Shown piece after piece: positions 1 through 9,037 of a stretch of DNA of 59,086 nucleotides. The DNA lies in NCBI GenBank assembly GCA_964423615.1, contig CAYRFQ010000041.1:1-59086 (forward strand), given 5' to 3'. Below the pieces are notes generated by a model. The model made no database searches, was not told the origin of the DNA, and saw only the letters and a list, made by a program, of their open reading frames with translations. A program made the translations under genes and the position numbers. Origin of the DNA: CAYRFQ01 sp964423615 (GTDB lineage: Bacteria > Planctomycetota > Planctomycetia > Gemmatales > Gemmataceae). Each line of letters begins with the position of its first letter. Position 1 is the first letter of the stretch.

Positions 1-236
1 GAGCTGAACAGTACTCGGAACGGTTCGGCACTCTAACTGTTCGACAAATAGGCGGCTTTGTTTTCTCAATCGCAATATTCCTGCCTCCTTCTTTTCTATA
101 ATTATTATAAGTATAAATGCTAGCAAGTAAAACCAAGTTATACTGTTTTGTATTGATATGATGTTTGAATTCGACGAGCAAGTGTGATCAGAGAAAAATT
201 TCGTAAAAAGCAAGACATTCGCAGGAGGAACAAACC
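1..236. other. left-edge flank, no supported gene
   Basis: No gene can be supported here. An AT-rich tract at about 95-130 contains a TATAAT hexamer (97-102) that could be the -10 element of the gene starting at 237, but no convincing -35 box precedes it. A short open frame from the left edge to about position 104 could be the tail of an upstream gene; it is too short to judge. Confidence 0.3.
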
Positions 237-1337
237 ATGCAGCAAGGCTTCTATGATACAGTTGGTGCGAATGCTGGGGAACGCTACTCGGAGATGTACA
301 ACCGGTTTTCTTCGTTTTGGCAGCCACACCTGCTAGCCAATCGTGCGTTCGTCCTGGAAAGTGCCAGGAAAGTTCCCAACGATTCTTCGGTTGTGGTCCT
401 TGGAGCCGGCGCTGCCTACGACATTCCACTGGCCGAATTGGCAGGCCAATTCCGCGCGGTCCATCTTCTTGATATTGACGAGAAAGGGTTGCAGTCGGCC
501 GCCTCCTCGCTCCCGGAACAAGCTGGGCGGATCCACTGTCATGTCCAGGACATCACCGGAGGCCGTTTGGCGAAGCTGATTCAAGATGGTCTGAGTCTTG
601 TCGAACAAGCATCGGATTTCGATGCCGCGTGTAGTGCCTTGGTCCGACTCTACGAAGCGTATGATGATTCCCCGCCGAATGCGGTGCTCAAGGAGATGAT
701 CTCGGATCTGGTCATTTCTTCTGGCTTAAGTAGTCAGTTTCGGTCGCTGCTAGGCGGCGCTCTACGTGAAGTCATAAGGCGCCGTTTCGCCGGTCAAAAA
801 ATCTCACCGCAAACGCAAACCCTGTACCAGCAGGCATTTGACAAACTGCGACAGCGGTTGATCGAGCAGCATGCCGCAACACTCAAGGGAATGGTGGCCG
901 AAAAGGGACTTGTCTTTTGGGCCGACACGGTCTGTGAATCTCCCTTTTGGGGGCAGATTCCAGCGAACGAAATGGCCGCAGTTACGCAAGCCATCAAAAA
1001 TACCGCAACCGACCCGGAGTGGAAGCTACCCCACCAGTGGGTATTTGCCATCCAGAACGCGCCAACCATGTGGGACGTGCTGCGGTTGTTGTCGCAAATC
1101 GTACAGCTCAATGTCCTGAATGTGGAGCAAGCCCTGCAATGGATCGACCAAATTCGAGTGTCCGTCGAAGACCACACGACCCATGCGATTGCCTCGGTCA
1201 TACCGGAAGCCTTTGAGTCTTATATTGGAAACGATCTTCGGCTCATTCAAAGAAAAACGTGGCGTTGGGCGCTGAAACCAATCGAGTTGGCGTCGATGAA
1301 GGTAGACGCCTGCCTCTTTGCCTCAGACGTCGGCTGA
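237..1337 (+). CDS. SAM-dependent methyltransferase-like protein
   Basis: This 366-residue cytoplasmic protein has a Rossmann-type glycine motif near residues 50-62 (VVVLGAGAAYDIPL), an acidic strand end (HLLDID, about 75-81) and a following DIT motif. That is the layout of motifs I, II and IV of class I SAM-dependent methyltransferases. The remaining two thirds, largely helical, match no family I recognise, so substrate and reaction are unknown. The ATG at 237 has a strong AGGAGG about 9 bases upstream, which fixes the start. It is followed by a 374-bp non-coding stretch. The methyltransferase fold is inferred from motifs; a different nucleotide-binding Rossmann enzyme remains possible. Confidence 0.6.
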   Translation: MQQGFYDTVGANAGERYSEMYNRFSSFWQPHLLANRAFVLESARKVPNDSSVVVLGAGAAYDIPLAELAGQFRAVHLLDIDEKGLQSAASSLPEQAGRIHCHVQDITGGRLAKLIQDGLSLVEQASDFDAACSALVRLYEAYDDSPPNAVLKEMISDLVISSGLSSQFRSLLGGALREVIRRRFAGQKISPQTQTLYQQAFDKLRQRLIEQHAATLKGMVAEKGLVFWADTVCESPFWGQIPANEMAAVTQAIKNTATDPEWKLPHQWVFAIQNAPTMWDVLRLLSQIVQLNVLNVEQALQWIDQIRVSVEDHTTHAIASVIPEAFESYIGNDLRLIQRKTWRWALKPIELASMKVDACLFASDVG

Positions 1338-1711
1338 AAGCAAATCGGCGGGGTTCGTTCGGTATGACGCAGTTGAGACCTTCCTCAAAGCCACAGCCTC
1401 GATCCGAGTCATCGAGGTTCTCGCGAACACCGGCCAACAGTCGTTAGCAAATCTCTGGTTCGAAGTGAGCAACCTTCAACTGTCCAACTCTCTTTCCAAC
1501 CAACACAAGTGTGCTTCGAGTGTCACTTCCAAAGATCATTCCAGCATCGAATTCTCCTTGCCAAGCCCTTGCTGGCGATGCTATATTTCAACTCAAATCT
1601 CGACTCATTTTGACTCCCTCCGTTATTTCAACCACTCATCGTTTCCCGAACAGAGTTTTCCCTGAGCAGGTTTCTCGTCTGATTTCAAACCCATCGAAGG
1701 ATAAAAGTCCA
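1338..1711. other. intergenic, nothing recognised
   Basis: An open frame runs through this stretch into the next gene, but its residues look non-coding and it lacks a signal peptide, which appears only at the ATG at 1712. I see no hairpin, repeat or RNA gene. Confidence 0.4.
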
Positions 1712-3523
1712 ATGCACATCCGGATACCGTTGTTTCTGGCGTCCGCTTTGTTTCTGCACATCTTGACGGCCGGGGCGGGACTGGCCGATCAGTCGGCCTC
1801 CGACAAACTCAAAGCCCTGTATAAAAGCGGTGACCTGTTCGATCGCAAAAACTACATCGAGGTCCGCAATACCTTCGCGCAACTGTTCGAGGCCCAATTC
1901 CAAACGACCATCCGGCAGGCTTTTGGAGAGGATCACCAAGCCTTGTCCGAGTGGTTCGATAAACATCCTGCCATCAAGGGCGAGTTCTATAATGCCCTGA
2001 ACTTACAATACGACCGACTGCCGCAAGCCTTGGCCGTGTTCCGAAGTTTGTGGAAAAAACACACCGACAAAGTGGAAAAATTTCCGGAGTTGGCCATCGC
2101 GATCGCCGTCGTGTGGGACGATCCATCCCGGGGAGTCTACACCTACCGCGGCCACCAGATCCGAACCAAAAGCCAACTTCCCGACCAGCTCGTTGATGCC
2201 ATCGGGAACTTCGAATACATTACCGGCGGCAGTAAGCAATTGCAGACGCGCGGACGATATCTACCATGGGAGTTTCTGGTCTTCATCGTCGATCATCGAA
2301 CTCCCATCAAGGAACGCAACTGGGCACAGCTCTATTTTCAACAGTGGCAACAACGATATGCTCGACGCCTCGTGAAAGGAGTCCATCAAGATGTGCCGTA
2401 CGACATGGAGATGCTCAAGTTCGAAAAAAGTCGCGGAAGCCAAGGAAGATTCCCGAAACTCAAAGGGCATCTTTACACCTTGAAGAACATCAAGAGTTTT
2501 GGCGGCGTTTGCGCGCACCAAGCGGATTTTGCTTGCCGAGTCGGAAAGAGCGTCGGGATGCCTGGCGTCTACTGTAGCGGCAAGTCCGCCTATCGAGGAC
2601 GACACGCGTGGTGGATGTTCGTGCAACTGAGAAAGGTGAGTGCAAAACGCATTGACTTCACTTTGGTTTCCGATGGCCGTTATCTCGGTTTTGTCAAGGA
2701 TAAATTCTACACCGGTCAAGCCCTCGATCCTTGTTCGGGCAAACGCATTCTCGACCGAGACATGGAACGCCGTCTCTCCATGACCGGAAAAGACCGCACA
2801 GCCAAACGACAGGCTGACCTCATCATGCGAGCTTATCGAGGCCTCTGTCAACACCTGAAGTTGGACGCGAAGGCTCGCGTCAACTACCTCCAACAGTGTT
2901 TGCGAGTCTCCAACTATAACGAAGCTGCCTGGCGTGAAATGATCAAACTGGGTCTACAGAAGACGCTCGACGAAAACCTGCGTTTGCAGGTCCGTAAGAA
3001 CCTGTATCGCATTCCGAGTCTATTCGGGCCGTACCCGGATTTTGTTTGGGGCGTGCTCGATGATTTAGCTGCCGTCCAAGAGAAGGACAGTGACCGCGTC
3101 AAACTCCTTCACGCAGCGGCAAGTTCGTTCGAACGAAAACAAAGACCCGATCTCGCTTGTGCTGCAAGATTGAAAGCCACGACCATTCTGGTCAAGCACA
3201 AGAAATACACCGACGCTGCCAACAACCTCGCCCGAACAATTCGCAAGTTTCCGACCGAAGGACGACACATCCCAGAAGCGATGCTGGAACTCCAACGAGT
3301 GGCCCAGCACATTCCAAAAGGCTCGGATAAAGTTGGGAAACTGTATCTCGAACTCATCCCAACGATGATCCGCTATTACCGCGATGATAAGAACCCGTAT
3401 TGCCAACAACTCGTCCAACAAGCTCTGAAATATTTTGAGGAAGCCGAATTGACGGGCTATCGCGAAGCACTGCTGCGTCAATCCGACATCGCCAAAATCC
3501 TCAACAATACGTCGCGACGGTAA
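1712..3523 (+). CDS. secreted transglutaminase-like protein
   Basis: A 603-residue protein with an N-terminal signal peptide (MHIRIPLFLASALFLHIL...). The middle carries a transglutaminase-like core: a GGVC motif (Cys about residue 267) followed by alanine-rich residues, and a GRHAWW motif (His about 297), the usual Cys-His spacing of the family. The second half is helical and reads like degenerate TPR/solenoid repeats. The frame extends upstream to 1511, but the ATG at 1712 is chosen because it begins the signal peptide and has GAAGG upstream. It converges on the M48 protease gene with a 22-bp gap. Many planctomycete secreted proteins carry such domains as protease-like modules; the substrate is unknown. 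Confidence 0.65.
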   Translation: MHIRIPLFLASALFLHILTAGAGLADQSASDKLKALYKSGDLFDRKNYIEVRNTFAQLFEAQFQTTIRQAFGEDHQALSEWFDKHPAIKGEFYNALNLQYDRLPQALAVFRSLWKKHTDKVEKFPELAIAIAVVWDDPSRGVYTYRGHQIRTKSQLPDQLVDAIGNFEYITGGSKQLQTRGRYLPWEFLVFIVDHRTPIKERNWAQLYFQQWQQRYARRLVKGVHQDVPYDMEMLKFEKSRGSQGRFPKLKGHLYTLKNIKSFGGVCAHQADFACRVGKSVGMPGVYCSGKSAYRGRHAWWMFVQLRKVSAKRIDFTLVSDGRYLGFVKDKFYTGQALDPCSGKRILDRDMERRLSMTGKDRTAKRQADLIMRAYRGLCQHLKLDAKARVNYLQQCLRVSNYNEAAWREMIKLGLQKTLDENLRLQVRKNLYRIPSLFGPYPDFVWGVLDDLAAVQEKDSDRVKLLHAAASSFERKQRPDLACAARLKATTILVKHKKYTDAANNLARTIRKFPTEGRHIPEAMLELQRVAQHIPKGSDKVGKLYLELIPTMIRYYRDDKNPYCQQLVQQALKYFEEAELTGYREALLRQSDIAKILNNTSRR

Positions 3524-3545
3524 ACGCTCTGGGACGGACGTACAC

Positions 3546-4841
3546 TCACCGCCCAACTGGCGAAGGCGTCAATCCTGCACGCCACCGTCGTGCCATGCCG
3601 ATTCGTTGTAAGACAGTTGGGTGCGTGGAAAACATCCAGACGGTAAAAGGATTTGGGACAACATTCGCAATATTGTCTCGCGCCATCTTTTTTTCCGTTC
3701 CAACAAAGACCTGGGCATTTTCCGTCAATTCCAGCGCGACCCAATCGGCTTGTCGTTCGAAGTGTCGTTGGATCGCACATTCGACGGGAAGGACGGCCCA
3801 ATTCGCCAGGAGAAACACCAACAGGATATATGGGATCGAGGCTGGATCCGATTGGCTCCGCAAACGAAAAGGCCGCCGTCCAATCGCCCAAATCAACGCC
3901 CAACGCAAAAGGAAAAAGCCCAGAAATCCACTGCACGTCCACAAGGCGACGCCCACCAAACTGTGGTTGTGTTTCCAATGCCCGATTTCGTGAGCCAGGA
4001 CCGATTCGACCTCGTCGTAACTGTGTGACTTCAGGAGTGTGTCGTAAAGTAGAATCCGCCGTGTGGCTCCCAGTCCCATAAAATACGCGTTGGTATGTCG
4101 GCTCCGCGAAGACGCATTCATGACGTAGACTCGATCGATCGTGACTTCGGCCTTGTCGGCGAGCCGAACGATACGAGCGTTGAGTTCGGCATCTTCCAAC
4201 GGTCGGACTTCGTAGAACATGGGGACGACCCACACCGGCCAAACGCAAACGACGAGAATCCCAAGCACGCTTCCCAACGCGCCAGCCCAAATCCACCACC
4301 ATCGCGGAAGTTGCCGGATTAAAAAGAAAAGCCCCACAACCACCGCGAGTTCAAGAAGTGCGGAAAAAGCCACACGTTGGCCGTAATAGCCCAACCAATC
4401 GAGGAAACTCAGGTCCGTCATTCCCCAGACTCTGGAATTTTCCAAACTCAGGATGGCAAACGGAAACAAGAGCAGTCGTTCGACCGCAAAGCAACACGCC
4501 CAAACCGACACTAACGTGAGCCACCATGTCATCTGACTCGTTTCGCATTGCTCCATCGGGACAGAACGAGCCAATCGTTCTGTCATCCACCGCTGAATTC
4601 GATCCGTCCACCGTCTGGCTACCCCCGACAGCACGAGGTATCCAAACAATCCCAGATTGACCGCCGTTGCACTCCAAAAGATTAAATCCCGTTGCACAGA
4701 ACGGCGTACGCCCGTCTCGATTTCCTTTGTGGTGAACCCTTCCGTCAAGGCATCCTGCCGCGTCGAGGTGGTATAGGGGATGGTTGTCAAAGCAAACAGA
4801 GATACGAAAAGTACCACTGCAACGATGATGGCGATACGCAT
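3546..4841 (-). CDS. M48 family (Ste24/CAAX-protease type) membrane metallopeptidase
   Basis: This 431-residue polytopic membrane protein is a zinc endopeptidase of the M48 family. It has an HEIGH motif (His284, Glu285, His288) and a downstream ERQAD motif providing the third zinc ligand (about Glu362). Hydrophobic segments lie near 5-23, 55-75, 105-130, 158-178 and 190-210, with two more after the HEXXH site, as in Ste24/HtpX-type enzymes that cleave in or at the membrane. The frame opens with a TTG two codons earlier; the ATG at 4841 is preferred, with GAAGGG upstream. It is convergent with the transglutaminase-like gene. Length matches the Ste24 group (about 410-430 residues) better than HtpX (about 290). 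Confidence 0.9.
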   Translation of the reverse strand: MRIAIIVAVVLFVSLFALTTIPYTTSTRQDALTEGFTTKEIETGVRRSVQRDLIFWSATAVNLGLFGYLVLSGVARRWTDRIQRWMTERLARSVPMEQCETSQMTWWLTLVSVWACCFAVERLLLFPFAILSLENSRVWGMTDLSFLDWLGYYGQRVAFSALLELAVVVGLFFLIRQLPRWWWIWAGALGSVLGILVVCVWPVWVVPMFYEVRPLEDAELNARIVRLADKAEVTIDRVYVMNASSRSRHTNAYFMGLGATRRILLYDTLLKSHSYDEVESVLAHEIGHWKHNHSLVGVALWTCSGFLGFFLLRWALIWAIGRRPFRLRSQSDPASIPYILLVFLLANWAVLPVECAIQRHFERQADWVALELTENAQVFVGTEKKMARDNIANVVPNPFTVWMFSTHPTVLQRIGMARRWRAGLTPSPVGR

Positions 4842-5076
4842 ACACAAGCACCCTTCATCAGGATCGGCTTCAAGTCCAGAGGTGAGGATGGGTCACTTGA
4901 ATCAAGGTTAAAAGATTGATTTGATCTCTAACACCCGTACTTCCAATGGAATTGTCAAGGACGCTGGAGTCCTCTCGACCAAACTCACCTTCACGATACC
5001 CAAAGCGCCCGAAAACCACGATCCCGAGTTGATTGAGTCCGTTCGGGTCAGGAAAGCTAAAATGATGGTCACGTCG

Positions 5077-6759
5077 TCAACCATTCGAATTCTTGCTTTT
5101 CAAACGTCGCAACGACCGACGGGCGTGGATAGTCTCCGGCCTTCCTTCGGCATCTTGACTGAACCGTTGTAAAATCTCCACGGCCTCATCGTTACCGATT
5201 CGCTCCAACACTTCGATGACACGAACCAGGCGTATTACCGCGGATTGTTGAAGCGGATGAACTTCCTTCTTGGTCCCAGCGAGGATGGTCAGAAGTCGTT
5301 TTCGGACCTCGACGGACTCTGTTCTTTCAGCAACTTGCCGAAGTCTGGAGTGAAACGTCGATGGAACGGCTTGCAGCTCCACTGTGGCTTTCGATCGTCT
5401 TGCGAAGTTGTCGTCTTTCAGGGCCTGCAACCACTTCTCGACTTGCTGCTTCGTGGTGGGTTTCAGTCGCTTCCGGAAAAAAGGTAACGTCCGCTCGGGA
5501 TCCCTCGCGAAGCTACGGATCGCTCGGAAGGAGGCGTTGGCGTCCTTTCCAAGAAGCACTGCCCACAACTTGCTCATCGTTTCGTCGGACAGCTGGACCT
5601 TGCGTTCCTTGCGTTCCTTGCGTTCTGGGATCTTCCAGATCCCGACCGCTCCCCAATAGGAGGCAGCAAAGTCTTTACCGTCTGGTGAGACATCAATGAT
5701 GTAGGGTTGGTTATAAACGGGACCGTCGAAGTCCTCGATCTCCTTGCCGGACTCCACGTCCCAAAATCTTGTACACCTCTCCAAGAGAGGTCTGACTGTA
5801 GGAACAGATGTGGGTGGTGGCTGGCTCATCGAAACAAGGGTCTTGCCATCAGCGGCGAACTCCACGAACCGGACGATGACATTGTGCCCCTTCAGAACGT
5901 GGACGACCTTGCCAGTAATCGTCTCGCAAATGAGGCAGTTGGTCAACGATGGTTGAGCGAAGTATCGACCGTCCGGAGAAAACGCTGGGGGATACTGAAT
6001 GTAGATGTCGAACAGATGCCGTTGGGTCTTGACGTCATAGGCCCCTCGCTGAGTAAAAAGGAGCAACCCATCGGGAGAGAAGGTCAACGGAATCACATCG
6101 TATCTGGTGGCTCCACTTAATTCCTTGTTGACGACCTTCTTCTTGTCCGCGTCCCAAAAATAGAGCGATTTCCCGTTGGGAGAAAAAGCAATTGATTTGT
6201 CCTTTGGAGAAACGCAAAGGCCTCGAAAAAACTCCTCGTGCTTGCCGTAATACTTGGGGAACATCAGTTGGCCCGTTTGCACGGACCAAGTTCGTATCCG
6301 GTTGCTCATTCCCTGTTTGATCATGATGATTTGGCCATTTGGGGAAAACTGAATTCCCCATCCACCAAGTCCACCCTTTTGGGACCAAATTTCTTTGCCC
6401 GTGATGAACTCCCACAAGTAAACGATTTTCTGCTTTGGGCCTCCGTAGTTGAAATCGCACCCGGCCAGAAGTTTACCGTCTGGCGAGAAAGCGAGGTTCC
6501 GAACAGAATCCTCACACTTCCAGGAACGCTGCAACTTGCCTGACTTCGCGTTCCACACAAAGATACGTTTTGCATGCGCGCCGACTACAAGCTTGCCATC
6601 CGGAGAGTAGCAAACAGTAAATGCCGTACCGGTTCCGATTGGTTCGTGCTCGAGAAGAAAACCGTTCTTGCCCGGTTCGATCTTGGGACCTTGTTGGGAA
6701 AAGACTGGACTCGTCATGAGGACCAACGCCAGACATGCGAGCGATTGAGGTGAAGGCAT
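5077..6759 (-). CDS. secreted WD40-repeat protein with C-terminal helical tail
   Basis: A 560-residue protein with a signal peptide (MPSPQSLACLALVLMTSPVFS). WD40 blades follow, marked by repeated FSPDG/SPNG turns and endings such as IFVWNAKSGK and FWDVESGKEI. The last 150 residues are a charged helical repeat region (LWAVLLGKDANASFRAIRSF..., then KWLQALKDDNFARRSKATVEL...). That tail is the characteristic C terminus of many Gemmataceae WD40 proteins and a useful lineage marker. The frame extends upstream, but the ATG at 6759 starts the signal peptide and has GGAGACC upstream. It lies 76 bp after the DUF2170-like gene on the same strand. It is probably a periplasmic scaffold; partners are unknown. 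Confidence 0.8.
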   Translation of the reverse strand: MPSPQSLACLALVLMTSPVFSQQGPKIEPGKNGFLLEHEPIGTGTAFTVCYSPDGKLVVGAHAKRIFVWNAKSGKLQRSWKCEDSVRNLAFSPDGKLLAGCDFNYGGPKQKIVYLWEFITGKEIWSQKGGLGGWGIQFSPNGQIIMIKQGMSNRIRTWSVQTGQLMFPKYYGKHEEFFRGLCVSPKDKSIAFSPNGKSLYFWDADKKKVVNKELSGATRYDVIPLTFSPDGLLLFTQRGAYDVKTQRHLFDIYIQYPPAFSPDGRYFAQPSLTNCLICETITGKVVHVLKGHNVIVRFVEFAADGKTLVSMSQPPPTSVPTVRPLLERCTRFWDVESGKEIEDFDGPVYNQPYIIDVSPDGKDFAASYWGAVGIWKIPERKERKERKVQLSDETMSKLWAVLLGKDANASFRAIRSFARDPERTLPFFRKRLKPTTKQQVEKWLQALKDDNFARRSKATVELQAVPSTFHSRLRQVAERTESVEVRKRLLTILAGTKKEVHPLQQSAVIRLVRVIEVLERIGNDEAVEILQRFSQDAEGRPETIHARRSLRRLKSKNSNG

Positions 6760-6835
6760 GACAGAGGTCTCCGGAGCGCAGAAGAGGATAGTCTCGACAA
6801 CAATCGAAGTCCTTGAAAGTCGAGAGACAAGAGCG

Positions 6836-7276
6836 TCAAGCCTGAAACACATCCAGAAGGGTTTGGCTGTCCATCAGAGCGGCAACAAGGGATTTCATGG
6901 CCGAGTCGAGTTCGCCCTGAGAAAAATCACCGACTGGAATCGAGTGGGTCAAAACGATTGGCCACTTTTCGACCTCGTCAGCCCCGGGATCGTCGGCCTC
7001 AGAAATTAAGCCATACGCAAACGGAGCGATTCGGGTGTTCGCGTCGAGTGCGGCGACGGCGAAGTTCGTTACGTTCTCTTCGGCCACATCGCCCAACACT
7101 GCGAGCATGCAGTTGATCTGGAAATGTTGCCGGGACTCGTTGTACGTGATGACAGCAGGAAATGGCTTCTCCAACCCACCCACTTTGACGGCGACTGATT
7201 GGTCTTTCAGGACCGCGTCATAACCAAGTGTCTTGAGGGATTCGTAAACGTCTGCCAATGACGCAAGATTGCTCAT
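6836..7276 (-). CDS. DUF2170 (YjfI)-like protein
   Basis: A 146-residue soluble protein without signal peptide or membrane segment. The pattern F-AV----QFQINCML-VLGDV----VTNFAVAAL---TRIAPF resembles YjfI/DUF2170, whose E. coli member sits in the yjfIJKLMC cluster beside DUF350 protein YjfL and the PspA homologue YjfJ. The resemblance is by eye and weak in places; a YbjN-type or secretion-chaperone-like fold is an alternative. GAGGATC lies just upstream of the ATG. Its position 57 bp downstream of the Ser/Arg-rich gene, which follows a DUF350 gene, supports the assignment. Function of the family is unknown; membrane-stress roles are suggested only by the PspA association elsewhere. Confidence 0.5.
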   Translation of the reverse strand: MSNLASLADVYESLKTLGYDAVLKDQSVAVKVGGLEKPFPAVITYNESRQHFQINCMLAVLGDVAEENVTNFAVAALDANTRIAPFAYGLISEADDPGADEVEKWPIVLTHSIPVGDFSQGELDSAMKSLVAALMDSQTLLDVFQA

Positions 7277-7333
7277 CTGTTGATCCTCGTTCGGGAGTGT
7301 CTGTAGTTCCTGGGACAGTTTGGGCTGCGTTTC

Positions 7334-9037
7334 TTATCTAGGCATCAACTCGACGTCGTTCAAACCGACGTTGGTTCCGTTATACATGGTGATGAACCCA
7401 CCGTGTCTCGAACTTTGCTCGGCCCGCCAATTGGCCTGCTGGGCTTCGTCGTAACTGTCGGCGAATCGCCGGTCGGATGGTTTTACACCGCCGAGTTCCA
7501 GGACCAAGATCTCTGGGTTATCGATCCCGGCATCGGTCCGGTATTCCAGGACCGTCGCGAATTGAGGATACGTTACGTTCGGCAGTCTCGGGTCCTCGTC
7601 GTATTCGGCGAACAGAACACCCTGGTGTTTTTGATGATAAACGACATCTTGGCCGTCGATTTGTTGGTCGATCGCTTCGGTAAATTGTAAGTCTCCGGCC
7701 TCGAAGTTGAATTCGTCTTCGGGCGGCATGAAAAGCCATGTGTGCCCGGCCTCGAGTAAATCGTGTCGACTGCCTGACGGAACACCATCTGGAACGAACA
7801 TCACTCGTAAGTCGAACGAATCGTCTACGATCTTCACGACCAGATACCAGACGGAGTCTTCACCCTCGATCCGAACAGGTTCGAACTCGGCCACGATCCA
7901 TTCTGCCAACCTGTTTTGCTCACGTAACCTCCCGACGGACCGGACGGTTAGCTCAACGCCCATCGCGAAGCCCGCCTTCTTGTCCTTCATGAGCAGTTCG
8001 ATCGTTTGCTGATCGGTAAGCGTGACCAGATCCCCAACTTTGATTTGTTTCCAGTGCGCGGCTTCGGCTTCGCTCGTCAATTGTCGGCTCCTTGGTCTTG
8101 GCCTCCGCCGTGACGACGGTTCGCCTTTTCGGTGTCGCGTTCGGACCGACGCCACACTTTTTTCCATCACGCGAGTGTAATACCAAATGGCTCCGGCGAT
8201 GATCAAAATCAACAAGAGAATACCGACCCAGAGCCACCACGAAGAACCTCCCATTCGTCCCGATGTTCGATGGTCGTAGTGATGCCGGACGTAAGAATTT
8301 CCGGTGTAGTCGTACCCATGCCGATAGAGATAGCGGTCACGGCGACGCTGGTCGTCCATGACGTTATACAGCATCCACGCCGTGCCCATTTGATAATAGT
8401 ATCCCGGAGGACCATCGGGTGGGTCACGCCACTGGACCTGATAATTTTGATTCCCTCGCTGGATCCTATCAGGGACATACTCGGGACGGGTTCTTGGCTT
8501 CTCTTTGAACGTCGTCTTGTACTGGCTCGCGTACTTGTTACGAAAGTCACCGACCGCCGCTTTCTTGGCATCCTCCCTGGTCGAATACGTTGGCCTTTGG
8601 GTGTTGAACGCGTTTTGCTTTCGGCTCTTCTCGAACAGTTTTCGGTCCGTTTCGCTGGCCGACTTCGGACGGGAAACCTGGGGCGTCCGAGATGTTGAAG
8701 TCGGTCTTCGTGAACTCGATGTGGAACTCCGATTCCTCGTCGTTGAACTTCGTGAACTCGAAGGCGAACTTCGCGAACTCGAAGACGAACTTCCCCACCT
8801 ACTCCGTCTTGAGCCCCACGTACTTCTCGAAGACGAGCTTGAGCGAGAACTCGACGACCGGCCCCAACTCGACCGTGAACTCGACGACCGGCCCCAACTC
8901 GACCGTGAACTGCTTGAGGAACTGCCAAACGAACCACGACTCCGGCCTCGGCTCCAAACGTCATCCGGAACCAAAAGCCAGAAACACCCCACCAAAAGCC
9001 AAACGCAAACGACCGCCCGTTTCCAACTTTTACTCAT
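7334..9037 (-). CDS. Ser/Arg-rich membrane protein with DUF4178/DUF2491-like C-terminal domain
   Basis: This 567-residue protein starts with a hydrophobic segment (residues 8-24, signal peptide or anchor). A strikingly low-complexity Ser/Arg/Trp/Gly region follows (about 30-120), including decapeptide repeats SSSSRSSWGR, then a Tyr-rich linker and a transmembrane helix (267-287). The 250-residue C-terminal domain begins HWKQIKVGDLVTL. That domain's opening and its end (ILVLELGG...NVGLNDVEL) resemble DUF4178 and the YjfK/DUF2491 proteins that accompany DUF350. The start ATG at 9037 overlaps the DUF350 stop codon (ATGA), implying translational coupling. The Ser/Arg region is encoded partly by perfect 30-bp tandem repeats. 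The C-terminal family call is inferred from pattern and neighbourhood. Confidence 0.55.
   Translation of the reverse strand: MSKSWKRAVVCVWLLVGCFWLLVPDDVWSRGRSRGSFGSSSSSSRSSWGRSSSSRSSWGRSSSSRSSSSSRSTWGSRRSRWGSSSSSSRSSPSSSRSSTTRNRSSTSSSRRPTSTSRTPQVSRPKSASETDRKLFEKSRKQNAFNTQRPTYSTREDAKKAAVGDFRNKYASQYKTTFKEKPRTRPEYVPDRIQRGNQNYQVQWRDPPDGPPGYYYQMGTAWMLYNVMDDQRRRDRYLYRHGYDYTGNSYVRHHYDHRTSGRMGGSSWWLWVGILLLILIIAGAIWYYTRVMEKSVASVRTRHRKGEPSSRRRPRPRSRQLTSEAEAAHWKQIKVGDLVTLTDQQTIELLMKDKKAGFAMGVELTVRSVGRLREQNRLAEWIVAEFEPVRIEGEDSVWYLVVKIVDDSFDLRVMFVPDGVPSGSRHDLLEAGHTWLFMPPEDEFNFEAGDLQFTEAIDQQIDGQDVVYHQKHQGVLFAEYDEDPRLPNVTYPQFATVLEYRTDAGIDNPEILVLELGGVKPSDRRFADSYDEAQQANWRAEQSSRHGGFITMYNGTNVGLNDVELMPR
8852..8911. 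repeat. 30-bp perfect tandem repeat, two units, in coding sequence
   Basis: Units 8852-8881 and 8882-8911 are identical. On the minus strand each encodes a Ser/Arg/Trp/Gly decapeptide of the SR-rich region. This is a likely site of slippage or recombination length variation. Confidence 0.85.

Noticed and set aside
1511..1711. N-terminal extension of the transglutaminase-like gene
   Set aside because: The signal peptide starts at 1712, and the upstream residues lack conservation-like features.
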